Assembly (NCBI GenBank): GCA_016719105.1
Contig: JADKAQ010000003.1
Span: 1 to 64,000 of the forward strand
DNA length: 64,000 nt
Source of the DNA: Gemmatimonadota bacterium
Lineage (GTDB): Bacteria > Gemmatimonadota > Gemmatimonadetes > Gemmatimonadales > Gemmatimonadaceae
Direction: 5' to 3'
Part shown: piece after piece, positions 50,269 through 59,868 of the stretch
Numbering within the stretch: position 1 is the first letter of the stretch
Layout: each line of letters starts with the position of its first letter
The notes under the pieces: model-generated
Seen by the model: only the letters and a program-made list of their open reading frames with translations
Database searches by the model: none
Told to the model about the DNA's origin: nothing
Made by a program: the position numbers and the translations under genes

Positions 50269-51765
50269 TTACGGCACGACGATCGTCTTGGTGATGGAGT
50301 TGGTCAACCCACCGGCATCGGTGACGGTGAGCGTGACGTTGTAGGTCCCGGCGAGGCCCATCCACAGCGTCTTGATGGCGCCGGTCTTGGGCTTCTCGCC
50401 CACGTGGGCCACCCAAGCGTAGGAGACCACACCGACGTCGTCGGTGGACGAGGTGCCGTTGAAGGTGCACTGCCAGTAGGCGCCCGACTGGATCTTGCAG
50501 CTCGACTTCACGAAGTTGGCGACGGGAGCCTGGTTGGTCGGCGGCGGCGGGGGCGGCGAGCCACCACCGATGTTGCCGACGTAGAGCAGCCGGTTGGCCG
50601 AGCCCGTGCCGGGGTTGGTGATCTTCCCGGTGGTGGCATCGGCCTTCATCGCGGCCTCGACCTGCGCCGGCGTGAGGGCCGGGTTGTTGCCGAGGTACAG
50701 GGCCGCCGCGCCGGCGACGTGCGGGGACGCCATCGACGTGCCGCTGATCGTGCTCGTGGCGGTCGTGGAGCCGATCCACGCGCTCTTGATGCTGACGCCC
50801 GGGGCGAAGATGTCGCCGCAGGTGCCGTAGTTGGAGAACGAGGCGCGCGCGTCGGTGTTGCTGCTGGCCATGGTGCTGATGACGCCGTTCGTCACGCCAC
50901 GGCGGGCCGGCGAGGCGGTGCAGGCGTCGCTGTTGTCGTTACCGGCGGCAATGGCGAAGGTGACGCCGGCCGCGGCGAGCGCGTCGGTCGCGTTATCGGC
51001 GGAGGTGTTGATGCTCCCACCGAGCGAGGCATTGGCGACCGCCGGCAGCTTCTTGTTGGCGATGACCCAGTTGATGGCCGAGACGTACCACGACCAGGAG
51101 CCCGAGCCGCTGGAGTTGAGGACGCGCACCGGGTGCAGCGTGACGGACTTGGCGAGGCCGTAGGTGGTGCCGCCAATGGTGCCGGCGACGTGCGTGCCGT
51201 GGCCGTTGCCGTCGTTCGTGGTGCCGCTGCCGGTGAAGTCGGCGCCATTGCCGATGCGACCGGTGAACTCGGTGTGCGTCGGGTTGATCCCGGTGTCGAT
51301 GATGTAGGCGTGAACGCCGGCACCCGCGTTGGGATACGTGTAGCTGTTGTTGAGCGGGAGGTTGCGCTGGTCTACGCGGTCCTGTCCCCACGAACCGACC
51401 GGGGACTGCGTGCCGGTGGCGTGGATGAGGCCGTCCTGCTCGACGTAGAGGACGTCGGGGCGACGGCGCAGCTCGGTGACGGCGGTCGGCGAGAGGCGAG
51501 CGGCGAAGCCGTTCATGGCGCGATCCCAACGCGCGGTGACCACGCCGCCGCGGGCGTTGGCCTCGGCGACGGCATCGCCCTGCGCCGCAAGGTCACCCGG
51601 CGTGCGCAGCACGACGAGGTATTCGTTCGGGATCACCTGCGTGGTGAGGTCCCCCTGCGGGACGAGTAACGGGGCCAGCCGAGCCGCGCCCGATGGGGCG
51701 CTGGGGTCGGCACAGGCGGTGACCACGAGTCCGGCGGCTGCAACAAGTCCGAGCGTCCGCTTCAC
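50269..51765 (-). CDS. Secreted subtilisin-family protease with PKD domain
   Basis: This 498-residue S8 protease has a lipoprotein-like signal (LGLVAAAGLVVTAC, Cys at 18) and an I9 propeptide (EYLVVLRTPGDL to VLYVEQDG). The catalytic triad is Asp in AYIIDTGINPTH, His in GNGHGTHVAGTIGG and Ser in SGTSMASPHVAGAAAL. A Gly/Pro linker and one PKD-type beta domain end the protein. It is an exported, self-activating peptidase. Confidence 0.94.
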   Translation of the reverse strand: MKRTLGLVAAAGLVVTACADPSAPSGAARLAPLLVPQGDLTTQVIPNEYLVVLRTPGDLAAQGDAVAEANARGGVVTARWDRAMNGFAARLSPTAVTELRRRPDVLYVEQDGLIHATGTQSPVGSWGQDRVDQRNLPLNNSYTYPNAGAGVHAYIIDTGINPTHTEFTGRIGNGADFTGSGTTNDGNGHGTHVAGTIGGTTYGLAKSVTLHPVRVLNSSGSGSWSWYVSAINWVIANKKLPAVANASLGGSINTSADNATDALAAAGVTFAIAAGNDNSDACTASPARRGVTNGVISTMASSNTDARASFSNYGTCGDIFAPGVSIKSAWIGSTTATSTISGTSMASPHVAGAAALYLGNNPALTPAQVEAAMKADATTGKITNPGTGSANRLLYVGNIGGGSPPPPPPTNQAPVANFVKSSCKIQSGAYWQCTFNGTSSTDDVGVVSYAWVAHVGEKPKTGAIKTLWMGLAGTYNVTLTVTDAGGLTNSITKTIVVP

Positions 51766-52187
51766 ATTTCCTCCAGGTATTGGGGAGCACGACCGTGATG
51801 TAGCCCCGCAGGTCCGGCCTAGGCATCGTCCGCATCGTGGCGGTCGGATGTCGTTAGGCTCTCAGGCGCCGATTGGCGCAGGGCGGCCGTGGCCGCGACG
51901 TCCCGGGGGAGAGGCGCGCTATCCTACGTGCATCTGGACGCGCCGTCAATGCGGAGGTTTCGAATCGCGGAGCGAACCGGTGGAGAGACGAACATTTGCG
52001 ACATGCGTCACAAGAAACCTGATGCGGTGGCGCCACGAAGCGGTCAAATCTGCAGGGCATCTTTGTGTCGCGGATATGCTCGGCGTGTGGAAAGAATCGC
52101 CCGCCACGCGCCGATACTTCCCGGGGAGACGCAGGCTCTGGCGACACCATCGGTGTCGTCCCGCGAAGTCCCCGCACCCGTCCCTCC
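51766..52187. other. Divergent promoter gap
   Basis: About 420 bases separate the divergent subtilase and HDOD genes. A CGTTAGGC octamer lies at 51852-51859. An open frame from 52065 joins the HDOD gene, but its sequence does not look coding. I see no named regulatory element. Confidence 0.35.
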
Positions 52188-53261
52188 ATGCTCGGCGACC
52201 TCTTCAAGCGGTTCCGCTCGTCCGAACGGCCGGCTGTTGCAGCTGCCGGAGCCTCCACGGCGCGCCCGACCACGGCGGAGCGCACGCCGCCCTCGGCCGT
52301 GCCGACGGTGGCCCCGACGACGCTCCCCCCCGTGCCGCCTGACGCGGATGCACGCGAGATGCAGGGGTGGCTCGAGCTCGACGTGCGCACCCGCGTGGCC
52401 GAGTTGCACAACGTGCTCTCCCGCGAGGACCGTGAGACCGACGCGCCGCGCTTCCTGGACGCGCTGCTGGAGTCCTTTGACGCCGTGGTGCGCCAGCCGC
52501 CGCTGGCGGCGCAGCGCGCGCTCAGCGTCACGCGCGATACGAGCGCCCCGACGTCGCGCCTGGTCTCGCTGGTCGAAGGGGACCCCGGACTCGGCCAGGC
52601 GCTCCTGCGATACGCCAACTCGGCGTACTACGCCACCGGTGGGGGGCGCGTCGTGTCGCTGCACGGCGCCGTACAGCGTGTCGGGACCTCCGGCGTGCAC
52701 AACGTCGTCCTCAAGACGATGGTCGACGGGCTCCTCTGCCGCCCGGGGAGCGCGTACCAGGACATGGTGAACCTGTCGTGGCAGCACATGGTGCGCGTCG
52801 CGCCGATCACGCGTGGGCTGGCGCCGGCGTTCCGCGCCGTGCCTGACGAGGCCTACGCGCTCGGGCTGCTGCACGACGTCGGGAAGCTCGTCGTCTTCGA
52901 TCGCCTGGGCGAGCTGCGGAAGACACTGCGACGCGACGTCGCATTCCCGCTGCCCGTCATTGGCGTGGTGCTGCGCATGCTGCACGAGCCCCTGGGGGGG
53001 CTGGCGGCGCTGCAGTGGGGGCTGGGAGCCGGGGTCGCCCACGCCATCGCCACGCACCACCGCGCGCCGGTCCCCGAGATGTACGATCCGCGCTGCGAAC
53101 TGTTGTTCTTCGCCGAACGACTCGACCTGGCGCGCTCGCGGGGACGACCGGTCGACCTGGAGCGCTGGTGGAAGGACGGCCTGATCGTCACGCCGTTCGA
53201 TATCGTCGAGCGCGCCGTGGCCAACATCCCTGAGGACGCGGAGGAAGGGGCACCCGCCTGA
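52188..53261 (+). CDS. HDOD-domain protein
   Basis: From the ATG at 52188 it is 357 residues. A disordered Ala/Pro/Thr-rich N-terminus of about 70 residues precedes an HDOD domain, a non-catalytic HD relative used in signalling. The domain is marked by LVEGDPGLGQALLRYANSAYY, VSLHGAVQRVGTSGVHNVV and ALGLLHDVGKLVVFDRLGEL, where HD residues remain. It may respond to c-di-GMP or similar signals; its partner is unknown. Confidence 0.85.
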   Translation: MLGDLFKRFRSSERPAVAAAGASTARPTTAERTPPSAVPTVAPTTLPPVPPDADAREMQGWLELDVRTRVAELHNVLSREDRETDAPRFLDALLESFDAVVRQPPLAAQRALSVTRDTSAPTSRLVSLVEGDPGLGQALLRYANSAYYATGGGRVVSLHGAVQRVGTSGVHNVVLKTMVDGLLCRPGSAYQDMVNLSWQHMVRVAPITRGLAPAFRAVPDEAYALGLLHDVGKLVVFDRLGELRKTLRRDVAFPLPVIGVVLRMLHEPLGGLAALQWGLGAGVAHAIATHHRAPVPEMYDPRCELLFFAERLDLARSRGRPVDLERWWKDGLIVTPFDIVERAVANIPEDAEEGAPA

Positions 53262-53322
53262 CGGCTCGCCGTCAGGGCCGGCGGTGGCCGGCTCGTCCGG
53301 TCTCCCGCGCCCCGTCTCCCGA

Positions 53323-54858
53323 TCAGCTCAGGAGGATGGGGCGCGGTGGCGTCGGGGCTTCGCCGTCGGCGTGGACGGTGCGGTCGCGTGCCCACGTGCG
53401 CAGCGACCCTAACGACTCGGCCATCGTACGGGACAGCGGTCGCGTGGCCGACAGCTCGTGGGCGATCCGCGCCTGCGTGAGCGTACCCGCGTCGCTGAAG
53501 GCGTGATACTGCGCCGCGACGATGGCCTGCTCGATCTCGGCGCCGCTGAATCCGTCGGAGGCGGCGACCAGCGGATCGAGGGCGACTCCCTTGGGGTCGG
53601 TGCCGCGCTTGCGCAGGTGAATCTCGAAAATTGCCCGGCGAGAGGCGGCGCGCGGCAGGTCGACGAAGAAGACCTCGTCGAAGCGTCCCTTGCGGATGAA
53701 CTCGGGGGGGAGCGTCGAGACGTCGTTGGCGGTGGCGACGACGAAGACGTCGCCGCGGCGGTCCTGCAACCACGAGAGAAACGAGCCGAAGACGCGCCGC
53801 GAGACGCCACCATCCTGCTCCCCGCCGGACGAGGCGAAGGCCTTCTCGATCTCGTCGATCCACAAGACGATGGGGGCCATGCGCTCGGCCGTGCGGAGGG
53901 CGCGCTTGAAGTTCTTCTCGCTGTCCCCGATGTACTTGTCGTACAGGAGCCCAGGGTCGAGGCGCAGCAGCGGGAGCGACCACTCGTTGGCCACCGACTT
54001 GGCGCAGAGGCTCTTGCCGCATCCGGGGACGCCGAGCAGGAGGATGCCCTTGGGGAACGGGAGGCCGAAGGCGGCGGCCCGTTCGGGGTCGAGGACCGCA
54101 GCGCGACGGCGGGCGAGCCACTCCTTGAGCCCCTCGAGCCCGGCCACCTGCGACATCCCCCCCTCGGTGGGCCAATACTCGAGGAGTCCATCCTGCTCGA
54201 CGGCCTGCCGTTTGGCCTCCGTGACGCGCGGGATGTCGGCGGCGGTGAGGGCGCCGTCGGTCATGATCAAGCGGGTGAGGATCTTCTCGGCCTCGGTGAG
54301 CGACAGCCCGGCCAGGTTATGGAGTAGGCGGGCGCGATCGGAGGGGGTGAGGTCGACGCGGACCGGCATGCGGGCGGCGTGATCCCTCGTGACGCGCTCC
54401 ATCAAGGCGCGGTAGTCCTCACCCTCGGGGGCGGGGACGGAGATGACGATTGCGTGCTGCCGCAGCGATTCGGGGAGGGTGACATCGCCCCCCGAGATAA
54501 CGAGCGTCCCTCGGCGCGTGGCGAAGCGGTCGACCACGTCGTGCAGATGGGCGACGACGAGGGGATCCTCGAAATGGGCGCTGAGCGCGGGGAAGTGGTA
54601 GATCCCCGTCCCCTCGCGCTCGACGTGGCGTAGCGCGTCGGTCGGGAGGGCGGTGTCGTCGATGAAGGGGTCGGTCAATCCGCCGCCACGCCGAATCCCC
54701 TTGGACCGGCGCCATTCGAAGTAGTGCAGGGAGAGGCGGGAGGCGACGTGTCGCAGTGCCTCCTCCGCTCGCTCGTACTCCCAGGTGTCGAGTACCACGA
54801 GGGAGTAGCGTGAGCGAACGAGGAGTTCGAGTTCGTCGAGGAAGGCGGCGCGTGTCAT
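53323..54858 (-). CDS. AAA+ ATPase, Ycf46-like
   Basis: This 511-residue protein is an AAA ATPase with an N-terminal region of about 240 residues that begins LDELELLVRSRYSLVVLDTW, as in Ycf46-type proteins. The ATPase core has Walker A LLGVPGCGKSLCAKSVANEW, Walker B PIVLWIDEIEKAF, and sensor/Arg finger region FVVATANDVSTLPPEFIRKG then RFDEVFFVDLP. Ycf46 relatives affect inorganic-carbon use in cyanobacteria; here the role is unknown. Confidence 0.85.
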   Translation of the reverse strand: MTRAAFLDELELLVRSRYSLVVLDTWEYERAEEALRHVASRLSLHYFEWRRSKGIRRGGGLTDPFIDDTALPTDALRHVEREGTGIYHFPALSAHFEDPLVVAHLHDVVDRFATRRGTLVISGGDVTLPESLRQHAIVISVPAPEGEDYRALMERVTRDHAARMPVRVDLTPSDRARLLHNLAGLSLTEAEKILTRLIMTDGALTAADIPRVTEAKRQAVEQDGLLEYWPTEGGMSQVAGLEGLKEWLARRRAAVLDPERAAAFGLPFPKGILLLGVPGCGKSLCAKSVANEWSLPLLRLDPGLLYDKYIGDSEKNFKRALRTAERMAPIVLWIDEIEKAFASSGGEQDGGVSRRVFGSFLSWLQDRRGDVFVVATANDVSTLPPEFIRKGRFDEVFFVDLPRAASRRAIFEIHLRKRGTDPKGVALDPLVAASDGFSGAEIEQAIVAAQYHAFSDAGTLTQARIAHELSATRPLSRTMAESLGSLRTWARDRTVHADGEAPTPPRPILLS

Positions 54859-54994
54859 GGGCGGTTCGTGACCTGATTCCCCTTATGACTGTCCGACGTG
54901 AGGGGCGTCACCCCGCCGACGGGGCGGGGGAGGCTTCCCAAAGCCCGATCGCCCGGTGTTAAACTTCCCGTCCCACATCTCTGGCCAACGTCGC

Positions 54995-55501
54995 ATGCCG
55001 AAGTCGAGTCGTACCGCTGCCATCACCGGTGACCACGCCGCCATCGAAACGCCGCGCACGCAGGCCGATCGAATGTTTCGCGCGGCGCAGGAGTGCATCC
55101 GCCAGCGTCAACGTTATGCGCGTCTCGTCGAGCGTGCGGCGCACGAGGAGGAACAGCAGGGGGCGCTGCGCATCGCCTGCATCTGCGACGACGTGCTGAT
55201 CGCGAGCGTCAAGGCCTACGAGACGACGACGGCCACGGGCTCGGCGCACCGCGAGGAGGACTGGTGGCACAAGGCGAACAGCCTCTGGCACGCCTCGCGC
55301 GAGTACAGCCGCCGTCACGAAGGGTGCGACAAGGACAGCCGCAAGTTCACCGACCACTCCCCGGCGCGGCTCGCCGAGCTGACGATGGAGTACGATCTGG
55401 AGGCCTCGGCGCTGCTCGCGTTGCAGCATGCGGTGCAGGCGTATCGCAAAGCGGCGCCGGACGCCGAGCTCGAGTCGAACGGCGCCGCTCGCGTCGCGTA
55501 G
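54995..55501 (+). CDS. Conserved-looking hypothetical protein
   Basis: This 168-residue, mostly helical soluble protein runs from the ATG at 54995. Charged helices include ADRMFRAAQECIRQRQRYAR and ARLAELTMEYDLEASALLAL. A CICDD motif and several Trp/His residues (EDWWHKANSLWHASREYS) could bind metal, but I recognise no family. It is divergent from the AAA gene. Confidence 0.6.
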   Translation: MPKSSRTAAITGDHAAIETPRTQADRMFRAAQECIRQRQRYARLVERAAHEEEQQGALRIACICDDVLIASVKAYETTTATGSAHREEDWWHKANSLWHASREYSRRHEGCDKDSRKFTDHSPARLAELTMEYDLEASALLALQHAVQAYRKAAPDAELESNGAARVA

Positions 55502-55612
55502 GACGGCGGTCGACATCGCTCCACGGTCGCGCGACACCGCGCGGCCGTTGCGGGACATCGCGGAACGACGGCGCTGTCCCGTCCGTTTGCCCAGTGAGTC
55601 AACCCTGGGCCC

Positions 55613-56089
55613 ATGCCAACGCACGTTCTCCGCGCTTCGCTTCACCTCCCGCTCCCCATCGAGCAGGTCTTCCCCTTCTTTGCCAAGGCCGAGAACCTCG
55701 GGCTGATCACGCCGCCCGAGATGGGGTTCGAGATCAAGACGCCGCTCCCGGTCGACATGCGGGAGGGGGCGCTGATCGACTACACGATCCGCCTGCACGG
55801 CATCCCCATGGGGTGGCGGACGCTGATCTCCACCTGGAATCCGCCGCACGAGTTCGTCGACGAGCAGCTCAAGGGGCCGTACGCGATCTGGCACCATACG
55901 CATCGCTTCCGCGCCGATGGCAATGGCGGGACGTTCATCGAGGACGAGGTGCGGTATCGGCTGCCGTTGTCGCCGCTGGGAGACCTGGCCCTCCCATTCG
56001 TGAAGCGGCAGCTCGACCGGATCTTCGCCTACCGGACCGAGGCTGTGCGGCGCATCCTCCTGGGGGAGCGAGCGGCTTCCGCCGCCTAA
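55613..56089 (+). CDS. SRPBCC-family lipid/ligand-binding protein
   Basis: This 158-residue START-like fold protein opens with HLPLPIEQVFPFFAKAENLG, followed by LISTWNPPHEFVDEQLKGPY and HTHRFRADGNGGTFIEDEV. It closes with a long C-terminal helix. Relatives bind hydrophobic ligands or act as cyclases; no ligand can be assigned. The TAA stop lies in a GCCTAAC motif. Confidence 0.82.
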   Translation: MPTHVLRASLHLPLPIEQVFPFFAKAENLGLITPPEMGFEIKTPLPVDMREGALIDYTIRLHGIPMGWRTLISTWNPPHEFVDEQLKGPYAIWHHTHRFRADGNGGTFIEDEVRYRLPLSPLGDLALPFVKRQLDRIFAYRTEAVRRILLGERAASAA

Positions 56090-56280
56090 CGCCGACGCCC
56101 GGGGAGGTCGCCGAGCCCGAACCGTTCCATCGACCGCAGGCGCTCGTCGTGTGGCGCGCCACCACGGATCGTCCCCGTGGCGCTGCGCGGATGGGGGCGG
56201 GGAGGCAGCTTGGGCGGCCCGGGGAGCGGGGGATCGGCTCCCTCGGCGGGAGCGCCGCGTGACTCGGGGAATCGCGGCAT
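56086..56280 (-). CDS. Doubtful small Pro/Arg-rich ORF
   Basis: This 64-residue minus-strand frame in an otherwise empty 300-base gap has a Pro-rich middle and a C-terminus GGAPHDERLRSMERFGLGDL that looks more ordered. There is no clear ribosome site. It overlaps the SRPBCC stop by 4 bases. It may be real or a GC-driven open frame; apart from it I see nothing in 56090-56388. Confidence 0.25.
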   Translation of the reverse strand: MPRFPESRGAPAEGADPPLPGPPKLPPRPHPRSATGTIRGGAPHDERLRSMERFGLGDLPGRRR

Positions 56281-56388
56281 CTGGCGCCGCCGCGCGCGCC
56301 AGCGGAACGTAGGCGCAGTTCGTACGTACACCGTGCTGGAGGGGACCGCAGCGACGGGACCGCGACACCGACGACGAGGGGGGCGGGC

Positions 56389-58680
56389 TTGGATCGTCTG
56401 GTCGAGCTGTTGTTCAAGTACCGCCCGTTCGCCTTCGCGAAGGGGACGCTCGCCTTTGCCTCCGCGATCCCCCCCTGGATCATCGCCGTCGGGGCGGTCG
56501 TGGCGTCGGGGGTGGCGGTGGCCACCTACCTGCGACACGCGGGGGAATTGTCCCGTCGGATGCGACTCGCGCTCGCGGGACTTCGCGTCGCAGCGATTGC
56601 CGTGCTCGCGCTGGCGCTGGCACGTCCCGTCCTGGTGCTGAGCACCTCGATCCAGCAGCGCAACGTCGTGGCGGTCGTCGTCGACGATTCGCGGAGCATG
56701 CAGGTGCGCGATGTGGACGACGGGAGTCGCGGCGACGTCGTCTCCCGCCTGGCCGGTGGGGCTGATTCGGCGCTGCTGCGGGCGCTCGCCGAGCGATACC
56801 AGCTGCGGGTCTTCCGGCTGGGGGCGGGCGGGCGCCTGCCCGATGCCTCGTCCATTCGATACGACGGGACGCGCACGCGGCTCGCCGCGTCGATCCTGCG
56901 CATCGAGGACGACCTCACCGGGGTGCCGACCGCGGGGGTGGTGTTGTTGAGCGACGGCGCCGATAACGCGTCGGCGACACCCGGTGAAGAGGGGCTTGCC
57001 GAGCAACTGCTCTCGCTGCGCGCCCGCCAGGTCCCGGTGTACACGGTGGGGATCGGGAGCGAGCGCTTCGATCGCGACGTGGAGGTGGCGCGCGTGGACG
57101 CGCCGCGCACGTTGCTGCGCAACGCTTCGCTCTTCGTGCAGGTGGTCCTCGTGCAGCGGGGTTACGGTGGGACGCGCGTCCCGGTGGTGGTCGAGGATTC
57201 GGGGCGCATCGTGGGGACGGCGACGGCGTTGCTCCCGCGCGATGGCGAGGCGGTGTCGGTGCGCATCCGGGTTCCGGCCACGGAGACGGGGGCCCGCCTG
57301 CTGACGGTGAAGGTCCCGCTGCAGGCGCGGGAGATGATCGCCGAGAACAATGCGCGCACGACGCTGGTGGTGGTGCGCGATCGGCGCGAGAAGATCCTGT
57401 ACATGGAAGGGGAGCCGCGGTTCGAGCTCAAGTTTCTGCGGCGCGCGGTGGAGGCGGACGGCAACATCCAGTTGGTCACGCTGCTGCGCTCGTCGAAGGA
57501 CAAGTTCCTGCGACTTGGCGTCGACGACTCGTTGGAGCTGGCGGCGGGCTTTCCGCGCACCCGTGAGGAGCTGTTCTCGTATCGCGCGGTGGTCCTGGGG
57601 AGCGTGGAAGCCTCGTTCTTCACGGCGGACCAGTTGCGCATGCTGGGGGACTTCGTGAGCGAGCGGGGCGGGGGGCTCCTGGTGCTGGGTGGGCGGGATG
57701 CGTTAGGCGAAGGGGGATACGGCGGGACGGCGGTCAGCGACGCGCTCCCGCTGGAATTGCAGGGGGTGTCGGGCGATGCGCCGGTCCTTGCCACGCTGCA
57801 GGCGACGCCGACGGCGGCTGGGGCGGGGCACGCGGCATTGCAGCTCGCGGGCGACGACAGTGCCTCCCGGGCGCGGTGGACGGCGTTGCCGCCGCTCACC
57901 ACGGTGAACCGGCTCGGGCGCGCGAAGCCCGGGGCGACGATCCTGCTGACGGGGATGGCGCCCGACGGCGTGACGTCGCGCCCGCTGCTCGCGTACCAGC
58001 GCTACGGGCGCGGGAAGGCGATCGTGTTCGGGGCGCAGGACTCGTGGCTCTGGCAGATGGAAGCGTCGATTCCGGTGGACGACCAGACGCACGAGACCTT
58101 CTGGCGGCAGATGCTGCGCTGGCTGGTGAGCGACGTGCCGGATCGCGTGGAAACGATCGTCGCGGACGAGAGTGGTCCGGGCGAAGGGGTGTCGCTGCGC
58201 GCCGAGGTGAGCGACTCCGGCTTCCTGAAGGCGAATGGAGCGACGGTGCTCGGGACCATCACGCCACCGCGCGGTGTCACGCAGGAGGTGGCGCTGGAGT
58301 GGGCGGTGGAGCGCGACGGTGAGTATCGCACGACGTACGTCCCGGACGGGAACGGGGTACACGAGGTGCGGCTCCGAGCGGTGGTCGGGCGGGACACGGT
58401 GGTGGGCGAGGCGGCCTATGTTCGCGTGGCGCCGCCGACGCAGGAGTACTTCGGGGCGGAGATGCGGCCGACGCTGCTACGGCAGCTGGCCGAGGAGACC
58501 GGGGGGCGCTACTACCCGGCCGATCGCGCGCTCGACGTGGCAAAGGACATGGTGTACAGCGCGAGCGGGGCGACGGTGGTGGAGCGGAAGGACCTGTGGG
58601 ACATGCCGGTGCTGCTGGGGCTGTTGCTGCTGGCGTTAGGCACCGAGTGGGCGTTGCGGCGACGGCGCGGGGTGGCGTGA
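56389..58680 (+). CDS. Membrane protein of the MoxR/vWA operon with glutamine-amidotransferase-like domain
   Basis: From a TTG after a purine-rich site, this is 763 residues. Two membrane spans lie near the N-terminus and one at the extreme C-terminus (VLLGLLLLALGTEWALRRRR). A vWA-like domain shows VVAVVVDDSRSM and VVLLSDGADN. A later domain, YMEGEPRFELKFLRRAVEAD to GGGLLVLGGRDALGEGG, resembles the class I glutamine-amidotransferase-like module seen beside MoxR genes. It probably acts in the periplasm in envelope complex assembly. Confidence 0.8.
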   Translation: MDRLVELLFKYRPFAFAKGTLAFASAIPPWIIAVGAVVASGVAVATYLRHAGELSRRMRLALAGLRVAAIAVLALALARPVLVLSTSIQQRNVVAVVVDDSRSMQVRDVDDGSRGDVVSRLAGGADSALLRALAERYQLRVFRLGAGGRLPDASSIRYDGTRTRLAASILRIEDDLTGVPTAGVVLLSDGADNASATPGEEGLAEQLLSLRARQVPVYTVGIGSERFDRDVEVARVDAPRTLLRNASLFVQVVLVQRGYGGTRVPVVVEDSGRIVGTATALLPRDGEAVSVRIRVPATETGARLLTVKVPLQAREMIAENNARTTLVVVRDRREKILYMEGEPRFELKFLRRAVEADGNIQLVTLLRSSKDKFLRLGVDDSLELAAGFPRTREELFSYRAVVLGSVEASFFTADQLRMLGDFVSERGGGLLVLGGRDALGEGGYGGTAVSDALPLELQGVSGDAPVLATLQATPTAAGAGHAALQLAGDDSASRARWTALPPLTTVNRLGRAKPGATILLTGMAPDGVTSRPLLAYQRYGRGKAIVFGAQDSWLWQMEASIPVDDQTHETFWRQMLRWLVSDVPDRVETIVADESGPGEGVSLRAEVSDSGFLKANGATVLGTITPPRGVTQEVALEWAVERDGEYRTTYVPDGNGVHEVRLRAVVGRDTVVGEAAYVRVAPPTQEYFGAEMRPTLLRQLAEETGGRYYPADRALDVAKDMVYSASGATVVERKDLWDMPVLLGLLLLALGTEWALRRRRGVA

Positions 58681-58770
58681 TGCTCGAGCGAGCGGCGAGG
58701 AGGGCGGCGTCGACGTGTCGGACGGCGACGTCGGGACGGCGATGGAGAGCGCGATGACGCGAGGCGAGGC

Positions 58771-59868
58771 GTGGCGATGATGATGAGCGGGCGGAAATGG
58801 TACCGGCACCTTCGGGGGGCGGGGGTAGCGTTGTTGTTGGGGGGGGCCCCCCACGTCACGCTCTCCCGCGTCGCGTCCGCTGCCGTGCCCACCCCGGCCG
58901 GTGCTTCCGTCGTCGCCTCGACGGACATCGCGACCGAACCTGCGCCGCGCACCGCCGTGCTCATCGTCGCCGGCGTGAGCGGCGAAAAGCGCCTCGCCGA
59001 TGCGTTCTATCAGTGGGCCACCACGGTGGCGTCGGCCGCCACCTCGCGCTTCGGCATCCCGGACTCGCTCGTGACCGTGCTCGCCGAGGATTCCACGCGC
59101 GCGCGGGTGCGCGCCCGCTCCACACGAGAGAACATCCTGCGGTCCATCACCCGGCTCACCGCCGGGATGACGGCGGGCGATCGCCTGGTGATCATCCTCT
59201 TCGGCCACGGCACCACGCAGGGCGACGAGTCGAAGTTCAACGTCCCGGGGCCAGACCTGTCGGGCGAGGATTTCAAGGTCGCCCTCGCCGCGCTGCGGAA
59301 CGTTGGGCTGATCTTCGTGAACACGACGAGCGCCAGCGGGGACTTCGTGAAGCCACTGGCCGGGGCCAATCGAGTGATCATCACGGCGACGCGCTCCGGG
59401 CGCGAGCAGAACGAGACGCTCTTCCCTGCGCACTTCGTCGCCGCACTGACGACCGCCGGTGCCGACAGCGACAAGGACGGGCGGGTGAACCTGCTCGAGG
59501 CGTTCACGTACGCCCGGCGTGAGGTGGAGCGCGTGTTCGAACAAGGGAATCGCATCGCCACCGAGCACCCGTTGCTCGAGGACGACGGCGACGGCGTGGG
59601 GCACACCGATGCGAGCGAGAAGGGGCCCGACGGCCTGCGCGCGCGCACGGTCTTCCTCGAGCCCTCGGGTGGTGCGACGCTGGCGGCCGATCCGCGCGCG
59701 GCGCGACTCCTGACCGAGCGCCGAGAGGTGGAGGGACGGCTGGAGGCGTTGCGTGCCCGGCGTGCGACCATGAACGAAGATGCCTACCAGAAGGCACTCG
59801 AGCCCTTGCTGGTCGAGCTGGCGGAGAAGACGCGCGCCTTGCGGGCGCTCGAGGTGAAGAAGCCATGA
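58771..59868 (+). CDS. C13/caspase-like secreted protein, apparent loss of catalytic Cys
   Basis: This is a 365-residue protein starting at GTG, with ATGs at 58777-58783 as alternatives. A signal (GAGVALLLGGAPHVTLSRV) precedes a caspase-hemoglobinase fold. The His motif is RLVIILFGHGTTQGDESKFN. Where active members have Cys, this one reads LIFVNTTSASGDFVKPLAGA, with Thr/Ser. ITATRSGREQNETLF is also characteristic. A C-terminal coiled coil follows. It may be an inactive or structural relative. Its stop overlaps the next start. Confidence 0.75.
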   Translation: MAMMMSGRKWYRHLRGAGVALLLGGAPHVTLSRVASAAVPTPAGASVVASTDIATEPAPRTAVLIVAGVSGEKRLADAFYQWATTVASAATSRFGIPDSLVTVLAEDSTRARVRARSTRENILRSITRLTAGMTAGDRLVIILFGHGTTQGDESKFNVPGPDLSGEDFKVALAALRNVGLIFVNTTSASGDFVKPLAGANRVIITATRSGREQNETLFPAHFVAALTTAGADSDKDGRVNLLEAFTYARREVERVFEQGNRIATEHPLLEDDGDGVGHTDASEKGPDGLRARTVFLEPSGGATLAADPRAARLLTERREVEGRLEALRARRATMNEDAYQKALEPLLVELAEKTRALRALEVKKP